Assembly (NCBI RefSeq): GCF_037126285.1
Contig: NZ_CP147012.1
Location: 4,941,001-5,005,000 of the forward strand
Source of the DNA: Bernardetia sp. MNP-M8
GTDB taxonomy: Bacteria > Bacteroidota > Bacteroidia > Cytophagales > Bernardetiaceae
Direction of reading: 5' to 3'
Length of the DNA stretch: 64,000 nt
A program made the position numbers and the translations under genes. Shown in pieces: positions 55,558-64,000 of the stretch (positions are counted from its first letter, which is position 1; the number at the start of each line of letters is the position of its first letter). The notes beneath the pieces were generated by a model, which saw only the letters and a program-made list of their open reading frames with translations, did not search any database and was not told the origin of the DNA.

Positions 55558-57357
55558 TTACTCCCAAAAAATACCATCTACTAGCCATTTATTTCCTATA
55601 TAAAGCTGCCTACATAAAAAATAAGTATAGTTTACTCGTTTAGGAATTCGTTTTTCTGCTGCAAAATTTTGATGAATAAATTGTTTTTGATAATCTGAGA
55701 GTGTGATTTTTGGACTAATTCGAAGAACTTTCAACACATCTTGAATTTTAAACTTTGCAATGAGTTTATTAATCTCAATTCCCGATTTTTCAGCAGGAAC
55801 ATATAACGAAATGTAAGCCGATTGATAATAATAACGATCATTTTCTATATCATAAATAACTTCATTCTCAATTTCTAAAAGCGAAATATCCGACATATAA
55901 AAAAATTTACTAGAAGGGTCAGTATACAGTTCGTTTACTTCCAAAAGCTCTTTAGCTTGCTCATTTCTATATTTTTCTAACTCTGCAACTTGTTCTAAAG
56001 AAATTCCTATTTTAACTTGTTCTTCACTAATATTAAGTATTTCAGACGCTGATTTTTCAGTTTTTATTTTCAATAAATTTGCTTTAATTTCTGCAAAATC
56101 AATCTCTTTCTCATAGAAATTTCCTTTTTCTGCATTGTAATTTGCTTCATACGCCTGTAGTTTACCTTTTTCAGCAGCTTCTAAAAGAAGTTTAGAAATT
56201 TCATTATCATCTTGAAACAATGATTTATTTACATTTTCTTTCAAATGAATTTCTGTTCTGACATAATAAGCTAATTGATTTAAAACTTGATTTTTTAAAT
56301 TAGAATTGTATTTATAAAAAGGTTCATCTTTCAAATCTTCATTTTCCCAAACTATATTTTCGCTTTCAAAATACTGATTTTGCAAAGCATTTGTGTACGT
56401 AGTTATTTTTTGAGAGGTAGAAGTAGACCTTTTACTTTCAAAAAAAGGCTTCATTTCTTCCACTAAAAAAGAAGCTACTGGTTTCAAATAATCACTTTTT
56501 GTATTCCAAACTGTAATCCATTTTGAAGTAAAAAAATCATGTGAGTCTTTCGTAGGAATTCTATCATCAATATTCTGAATTCTGACTTCTCCAATAGGAG
56601 CATCTGTAAGAGAATTCCAACGATTTAAAAACTGTTCAGCACTCATTTTTTCAGGTTCTTTGAGTTGCTTCTTCTTTCCTTTTTCTTTCTTTTTATATTC
56701 AAATTCTTCTAAATCGTAAGGAGTAATATTACCACTTTTCACAAGCTGTGCTAATTTTTGGCTAATTTTGGCTTGCTGACTTTCGTCTGCTAAAAACAGA
56801 TTTTCAAAAAAATTATCATTTTGTACCTCTTCGTTTTCATCACCTTGAGTAGGCATCCAAACACTTCTGTGGTCATTGTCTAGAAAACGTTTGGCATCTT
56901 CATAGCGAAATGAAACAACAGGTTGAGGCTTCGAATCTGAAAAGTATTTTCCTGCTACAAACAAATGTAGATATTGAATATGAATCGTTTGATTAGAATT
57001 AGTTACACTTTCAACATAATCTATTCCCAAAATACTAAGCTGGTCAGTAGTAAGCGTTTGGAATTTATCCATGTGTTCTGTTTCCAAGCGTTCTACCTCT
57101 ACTTTTTTTGCATCATTATCTTGATATTCTACCTTATAAATTGGCAATTCACCTCTTTTAGCACCTTCAAAAAGAAGTTTTGTAATCTGCTTATCCGTTT
57201 GAAAAAAGCCTTTATTAGCTTTGTTTTTCAAATTTATCAATTTAAAAAATCGCTTATTTTGCTCAGTGGTGTTTTGAGCAGTTACTTTTATTTCAAAAAA
57301 AAATAAAAGAGCAAATAATAAAAAGCAGGAAAATATAGAATAAAATGATGACTTCAT
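55558..57357 (-). CDS. Exported GldN-like protein with internal duplication
   Basis: 599 residues from ATG 57357. A signal peptide (SIFSCFLLFALLFFFEIKVTAQ) is followed by two related modules, starting NKGFFQTDKQITKLLFEGAKRGELPIYK and NKSLFQDDNEISKLLLEAAEKGKLQAYE. Each ends with a strand-rich part (VSFRYEDAKRFL; ISLYVPAEKS). The module layout resembles GldN/PorN, a type IX secretion and gliding component, but the match is weak and no gldKLM genes are near. A charged linker (YKKKEKGKKKQLKEPEK) lies between them. Confidence 0.5.
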   Translation of the reverse strand: MKSSFYSIFSCFLLFALLFFFEIKVTAQNTTEQNKRFFKLINLKNKANKGFFQTDKQITKLLFEGAKRGELPIYKVEYQDNDAKKVEVERLETEHMDKFQTLTTDQLSILGIDYVESVTNSNQTIHIQYLHLFVAGKYFSDSKPQPVVSFRYEDAKRFLDNDHRSVWMPTQGDENEEVQNDNFFENLFLADESQQAKISQKLAQLVKSGNITPYDLEEFEYKKKEKGKKKQLKEPEKMSAEQFLNRWNSLTDAPIGEVRIQNIDDRIPTKDSHDFFTSKWITVWNTKSDYLKPVASFLVEEMKPFFESKRSTSTSQKITTYTNALQNQYFESENIVWENEDLKDEPFYKYNSNLKNQVLNQLAYYVRTEIHLKENVNKSLFQDDNEISKLLLEAAEKGKLQAYEANYNAEKGNFYEKEIDFAEIKANLLKIKTEKSASEILNISEEQVKIGISLEQVAELEKYRNEQAKELLEVNELYTDPSSKFFYMSDISLLEIENEVIYDIENDRYYYQSAYISLYVPAEKSGIEINKLIAKFKIQDVLKVLRISPKITLSDYQKQFIHQNFAAEKRIPKRVNYTYFLCRQLYIGNKWLVDGIFWE

Positions 57358-57470
57358 AGGAGGAGTTTTATAGTAGAGAAAAGGCGTGCTTTTTCTTTTT
57401 TTAATAAAAATTGTAAACAATGACGAAGATAAGAATTAAATTACACCATTTTTATAAAAAATAAAAATTG

Positions 57471-57478
57471 TAAATTTG
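57471..57478 (+). promoter_or_regulatory. GNAT-like gene promoter -7 element (TAAATTTG)
   Basis: TAAATTTG fits TAnnTTTG, 58 bp before the ATG at 57536. Confidence 0.45.
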
Positions 57479-57535
57479 TTCTTTTAGATTTGATAATACA
57501 ATAATAATTAGTCAGAATTTACCATTACTCATAAA

Positions 57536-58732
57536 ATGAATTTCATAGAAGTAGAAACAAAAGAACATAAAAAAGAATTTAATGATTTTGCAGCTCGTCT
57601 TTACAAACATAATCCCTATTGGATTCGTCCATTAAATAAAGATATAGAAATTGTATTTGATGAAACTCAAAATCCACTTTTTAAGCAAACTGGAGGAGAA
57701 AAAGGGGAAATAAAAGCACAAGCAATTCGCTGGCTTTTACAAAACAATACTGGAAAAACAATAGGAAGAATTGCAGCTTTCATAAATCCTAAAACTGTTT
57801 TGCAAGATAATGAACAACCTACAGGAGGAGCAGGTTTTTTTGAATGTATTAATGATGAGAAAGTAGCTTTTGCATTATTTGATAAAGCTAAAAAATGGCT
57901 TTCAGAGCGTGGAATGGAAGCGATGGATGCACCAATAAATTTTGGAGAACGTAATCAATGGTGGGGAGTTTTGATTGATGGATTTGATAAGCCTCCTAAT
58001 TATCAGATGGGTTATCATTTTGAATATTACAAAGATTTTTTTGAAAAATGGGGTTTTCAAGAGTATTTTCAGCAGTTTACCTATGGACGTGAAATGTATG
58101 ATGTTTCGGAAAGATTAGAAAAAATTGCTAACCGAGTGATGACAAAGGAAGGCTACTCTTTTTCTCATATCAACAAAGCAACTATTGACAAACATGCAGA
58201 AGACTTTAGAGAAGTATATAATGCTAGTTGGGGAAATCATGCAGGTGTAGCAAAACTTACAGTAGAAGATTCAAAAGCTCTTTTAAAGCAAATGAAACCT
58301 ATTTTAGAAGAAGATTTGGTATGGTTTGCTTATTTTGAAGGAAAAGCTATTGGTTTTTATGTGATGTTACCTGAACTCAATCAGCTTTTCAAACACCTAA
58401 ACGGAAAATTTGGCATTTTGCAAAAACTACAATTTCTGTGGCATAAAATGCAGAAGAAAAATAAAAAAGTATTTGGAGTAATATTTGGAGTTGCACCAGA
58501 ATTTCAACGAAAAGGAGTAGAATTAGGGATGGTTATGGCATATCAAAAAGAGCGCAGAAGTAAACCTAACTATCAATATGACTACATAGAATTTAATTGG
58601 ATTGGAGATTTTAATACTAATATGGTTAAACTTTGTGAGAGTTTGGAAGCTGAAAAAGTAAAAAGACATGCGACGTATCGCTATCTTTTTGATAGAACAA
58701 AACCATTTGAGAGAATGAAAGAAATCAAATAG
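57536..58732 (+). CDS. YghO-like protein with GNAT domain
   Basis: 398 residues, cytosolic. Conserved pieces include YKHNPYWIRPLNKDIEIVF near the start, DAPINFGERNQWWGVLIDGF and NYQMGYHFEYY in the middle. A C-terminal GNAT-like acyltransferase fold has VAPEFQRKGVELGMVM in the place of the acetyl-CoA loop and IEFNWIGDFNTNMVKLCE. The substrate is unknown. A DUF4132 gene follows after 87 bp containing short AACAGACT hairpins. Confidence 0.75.
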   Translation: MNFIEVETKEHKKEFNDFAARLYKHNPYWIRPLNKDIEIVFDETQNPLFKQTGGEKGEIKAQAIRWLLQNNTGKTIGRIAAFINPKTVLQDNEQPTGGAGFFECINDEKVAFALFDKAKKWLSERGMEAMDAPINFGERNQWWGVLIDGFDKPPNYQMGYHFEYYKDFFEKWGFQEYFQQFTYGREMYDVSERLEKIANRVMTKEGYSFSHINKATIDKHAEDFREVYNASWGNHAGVAKLTVEDSKALLKQMKPILEEDLVWFAYFEGKAIGFYVMLPELNQLFKHLNGKFGILQKLQFLWHKMQKKNKKVFGVIFGVAPEFQRKGVELGMVMAYQKERRSKPNYQYDYIEFNWIGDFNTNMVKLCESLEAEKVKRHATYRYLFDRTKPFERMKEIK

Positions 58733-58819
58733 TACAACAGACTTCCTAATCTGTTTCAAAGTAATAGTTGATAATCTACTAATTCAACAGACTGAAAAGT
58801 CTGTTATACAAATAAGAAA
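58733..58819 (+). repeat. Short hairpin repeats between two genes
   Basis: CAACAGACTTCCTAATCTGTT and CAACAGACTGAAAAGTCTGTT are two related small hairpins about 50 bp apart. They may be a weak attenuator or repeat remnants. Confidence 0.4.
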
Positions 58820-60406
58820 ATGCTAAATAAAGAAGATAGTTGGGGAAATAGTGTAACTGAATTTTTCGATTACGCAGAAGAAAAAGAACAGTTGCTTTGG
58901 TCGTATTTATTCGAAAAAATAATTGACGTTACACCACGAAGTTATAAAAAACAGATTTTGCCTATTATAAAAAAAATAGGTGAAAAATCTTTTCGTACAA
59001 TAGTGCATAGTTGGCTAGAACTTGTAATTCTTCAAAAACCCAAAACAGCTTTTTATGAAGATGAATCTGGATTAGAATACGAGCGAAATTATTTACTAGA
59101 ATATCCAAATGAAACGATTTTTTCTCGTCTTATTCGTGCTTTACCTTTTGTAGCAGACCAAAATTCTATTGATTTGCTTTCCGAACTTGCTATTGAAGCA
59201 GGCAAAAATAGACCTTTTAAAAGCAATGATAAAACAGATAAAATCACAGGAATTGCTTCTTACAAACTTTCTGAACAAGCAATTTATGCCATTGCAGACA
59301 TTGAGAATGTTACTCCTATTCAAGCACTGCTTTCTATACAAATTCAATTACAATCTCTTTCTTTAAAAAAATTAGTAGAAACTAAACTTACTCAAATTGC
59401 AAAAAAACAAAAAGTGGAGGTAATAGAGCTTTTAGAAAATCATTTGCCAGATTATGGACTAGAAAATGGATTTTTGGAAGGAGAAATTCATTCAAAACTA
59501 AATCCTGAAAAAATTTATGCCTATCAAATGCAGGTTATAGAAAATAAAGTAAAACTTACTTGGTTTGATACTCAAGGAAAAGAATTAAAAAGTGTTCCTG
59601 CTGCTCTCAAACGAGAATTTCCTAATAAAATAGAGAAACTAAAAAACACAGCCAATGAAGCACAAAAAACACTTACTCTACAAAGGCAACGTTTAGAAAA
59701 AACCTATTTAACTCAAAAAACTTTTACCTATTCACATTGGCAAACTGCTTACGCCAATCACGGACTTTTGGGAACTGTTGTAGAAAATTTGGTGTGGCAA
59801 GTAGAAATTAATACAACAAATTCTGATACAGAAAAAGAATGGAAAACAGTATGGTCTTCTTTTGGTCGCTTTGTCGACACTGATAAAAATCCTGTTAAAG
59901 TAAAAGAAAATACAAATATTCGTCTTTTACATCCTGCTTTCTTACAGAAACAAGAATTAGAAGATTGGCAAGAACTTATAAAACAGAAAGATTTAAAACA
60001 GCCTTTTCAGCAAGTTTTTAGAGGTGTTTTTGAAAGAAAAATAGATGAAAATGAAGAAAGCAATCGTTTTGAAGCAATAATTCTGAATCAGAAAAAGCTT
60101 CGAATGTTTGCCAAAGTACAAGGATGGAACTATAAATGGCTTACCTATCCGAAAATGAATCGTAGTTTTCTTACTTTTCAATTTGACTATAAACTTTACA
60201 ATACAGAAAAAGCTACTAAATTAGAAGTAGAGTTTTGGGTAGAAGCATTACCAAGTCAGCCACAAAATGTAAAAACAAATGTTATTCGTCTTCATCAGAA
60301 AGCACAGTCACTTTCTTTTGAAGTTTTAGATAAAGTCACTTTTTCAGAAATTTTTAGAGTTATTAAACAGATTATTCATGTCTCTTCTGTAGATACTTCT
60401 ATATAA
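58820..60406 (+). CDS. DUF4132 domain protein
   Basis: 528 residues, soluble. The N-terminal part is helical, HEAT-like. From about residue 235 a DUF4132 pattern is seen: LKSVPAALKREFPNKIEKLKNTA, TYSHWQTAYANHGLLGTVVENLVWQV, IRLLHPAFLQKQELEDWQELIKQKDLKQPFQQVFRGVFE. The E. coli MolR-type relatives are without an established activity. It ends 10 bp from convergent comF. Confidence 0.75.
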   Translation: MLNKEDSWGNSVTEFFDYAEEKEQLLWSYLFEKIIDVTPRSYKKQILPIIKKIGEKSFRTIVHSWLELVILQKPKTAFYEDESGLEYERNYLLEYPNETIFSRLIRALPFVADQNSIDLLSELAIEAGKNRPFKSNDKTDKITGIASYKLSEQAIYAIADIENVTPIQALLSIQIQLQSLSLKKLVETKLTQIAKKQKVEVIELLENHLPDYGLENGFLEGEIHSKLNPEKIYAYQMQVIENKVKLTWFDTQGKELKSVPAALKREFPNKIEKLKNTANEAQKTLTLQRQRLEKTYLTQKTFTYSHWQTAYANHGLLGTVVENLVWQVEINTTNSDTEKEWKTVWSSFGRFVDTDKNPVKVKENTNIRLLHPAFLQKQELEDWQELIKQKDLKQPFQQVFRGVFERKIDENEESNRFEAIILNQKKLRMFAKVQGWNYKWLTYPKMNRSFLTFQFDYKLYNTEKATKLEVEFWVEALPSQPQNVKTNVIRLHQKAQSLSFEVLDKVTFSEIFRVIKQIIHVSSVDTSI

Positions 60407-60416
60407 TTTCCTTGTA

Positions 60417-61118
60417 TTAAATTTGTGTAATTGCAATGGCAGCAATACTTACTGTTTTTGCTCCCTTCTCTAAAAGCAGATTAATACAGGCTTCCAAAGT
60501 AGCTCCTGTAGTAACTACATCATCTACAATCAAAATATTTTTGTCTTTTATTTCTTCTGGGTTCGGCACTAAAAATCCTGCTTTCATATTCTCATATCGT
60601 TCTTGTCTTGATTTTTTCGTTTGAGAACTAGTATTTGTTACTTTCTCTAATCCGTGTTCTAAATGTGGAATTTTCCAAACTTCTGCTAAACCTTCTCCAA
60701 AACAAGCACTCTGATTATACCCTCTTTTTCTAAGTTTTTTTGGGTGTAGAGGGACAGGAATAATAACATCAAAATTTTTATGAAAATCATTTTCTAAAAG
60801 CTCTTGTCCATACCAATTTCCTATAAGTATTCCCACTTCTGGCGAATCCTTGTATTTGAGATAATGCAACATACTTTGTACATCTGCTGCTTTTTTAAAA
60901 AATAAATACGCAATAGCATGTTCTACCTTTGTTCTTCCCCAAAATTTTTGTGCTAAAGCATTCTCGTTATCCAAATGAAAATTTGTTCTAGGAAAACTAA
61001 ATTTACATATCGAACAAATCGTTTTTTCTCCTTGCTCTATTACTCCTCCACAAGCCAAACAAACATCTGGAAAAAAGATATACACAAGAGCTGATAGATA
61101 TTCTTTGAAAGTTGTCAT
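60417..61118 (-). CDS. comF: ComF-family phosphoribosyltransferase-like protein
   Basis: 233 residues. A double zinc ribbon (CLACGG and CSIC) at the N-terminus is followed by a phosphoribosyltransferase fold with IPVPLHPKKLRKRGYNQS and the PRPP-binding motif ILIVDDVVTTGATLEAC. ComF is needed for uptake of transforming DNA in several bacteria; in others its role is uncertain. Confidence 0.92.
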   Translation of the reverse strand: MTTFKEYLSALVYIFFPDVCLACGGVIEQGEKTICSICKFSFPRTNFHLDNENALAQKFWGRTKVEHAIAYLFFKKAADVQSMLHYLKYKDSPEVGILIGNWYGQELLENDFHKNFDVIIPVPLHPKKLRKRGYNQSACFGEGLAEVWKIPHLEHGLEKVTNTSSQTKKSRQERYENMKAGFLVPNPEEIKDKNILIVDDVVTTGATLEACINLLLEKGAKTVSIAAIAITQI

Positions 61119-61265
61119 AAGAAAATACAGATAGGAAAGATCAATTTTCAGAAATATACAAAATAAATTCAGCTTTGCCTCAATAAATTACTATTATTAC
61201 TTGATTTACTCTAATAAATTTTTCGCCATCAGTTTTTTCACTAGGATGATATAAAAACTGTTTTC

Positions 61266-61310
61266 CACAAAAAAAGCCTTTCTAATCAATTATGATTAAA
61301 AAGGCTTAAT
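61266..61310 (-). terminator. rRNA operon terminator
   Basis: AAGCCTTT (61274-61281) pairs with AAAGGCTT (61300-61307). On the minus strand the stem is followed by seven T. It lies about 45 bp downstream of the 5S gene. Confidence 0.75.
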
Positions 61311-61353
61311 TCTTTGTCCGTTCACAAATACATTCCTGCATTTGTCCTTATAA

Positions 61354-61466
61354 AGACGGGCGATGACCTACTCTCCCACGAATAGCGCAGTACCATCGGC
61401 GCAATAGGGCTTAACGGCTCTGTTCGGAATGGAAAGACGTGTACCCCTATGCTATGATCACCCTTT
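61354..61466 (-). rRNA. rrf: 5S ribosomal RNA
   Basis: The minus strand has the conserved 5S core CCATTCCGAACAGAGCCGTT, then GCGCCGATGGTACTGC and GTGGGAGAGTAGGTC. The length of about 112 nt is normal; ends are approximate. It is the last gene of the rRNA operon. Confidence 0.93.
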
Positions 61467-61624
61467 TTCTTTAGGTAAATTGTCTGGCTAGTACCAATGC
61501 AACTTACACAAGTTCTTAAAAAGTTCTTTAACAAGTGTTACTTTAACAAAGTAAGGTGTATAGTATATTTAAAAATTATGACTCTCCGTTTGCATATCGG
61601 AAAACCTACACTAACAAAAGACTA

Positions 61625-64000
<2,376 letters not shown>

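Overview
The window reads as a low-GC chromosome segment from a member of the Bacteroidota, most likely of the Cytophagales/Flexibacter type. The grounds are many TAnnTTTG promoter elements upstream of genes, LytTR-type regulation, a Na+-translocating NADH dehydrogenase subunit (NqrF), Bacteroidota families such as DUF4846, DUF349, a GldN-like protein and propeller-type sensors, and a 23S-5S rRNA operon end whose 5S resembles those of this phylum. The species assignment is inference.

Layout. Positions 1-4927 hold a single-chain type IIG restriction-modification enzyme followed by a seven-unit, roughly 145-bp tandem array; each downstream unit repeats the last codons of that gene plus a block of interleaved inverted repeats. 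4928-8763 is a LytS-like kinase / LytTR regulator pair followed by an exported class C beta-lactamase-like hydrolase; both transcription units are preceded by the same 21-bp-phased direct repeat. 8953-12707 carries lysS and argS. 13493-14794 is a mobile-element graveyard: a decayed IS interrupted by a 197-bp MITE with a perfect 8-bp target duplication, then a dispersed repeat. 14795-25822 holds pdxA, a TPR-SpoIIE phosphatase, an MsbA-type ABC exporter, tatD, ansA, nqrF and a 2-oxoglutarate oxygenase.

25991-45962 holds nuoB (without other nuo genes), a DUF349 protein, an EamA exporter, a GH25-like/DUF4846 pair, trmN6, a small HTH regulator, a 1404-residue propeller-GAF-SpoIIE sensor phosphatase, dinD, small membrane proteins, an Mpl-type muropeptide ligase, an OmpA-type lipoprotein, a DUF2179 protein and hisIE. 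46192-61118 has a divergent HxlR/QorB-like pair, a DODA-type dioxygenase, a GltP-type symporter, a DnaJ-TPR membrane protein, a thioredoxin-SPOR fusion, a candidate LAS-type peptidase, a GldN-like protein, a GNAT-like protein, a DUF4132 protein and comF. From 61354 to the end lie the 5S gene and the 3' portion of 23S rRNA, both on the minus strand.

The genes are mostly housekeeping and envelope functions in short units. What stands out is the density of small non-coding repeats: at least four families of palindromic or MITE-like elements, two with clear target-site duplications, one pair whose hairpins differ by compensating changes, and one pair whose central 64 bp is inverted. No prophage, CRISPR array or tRNA gene was recognised.
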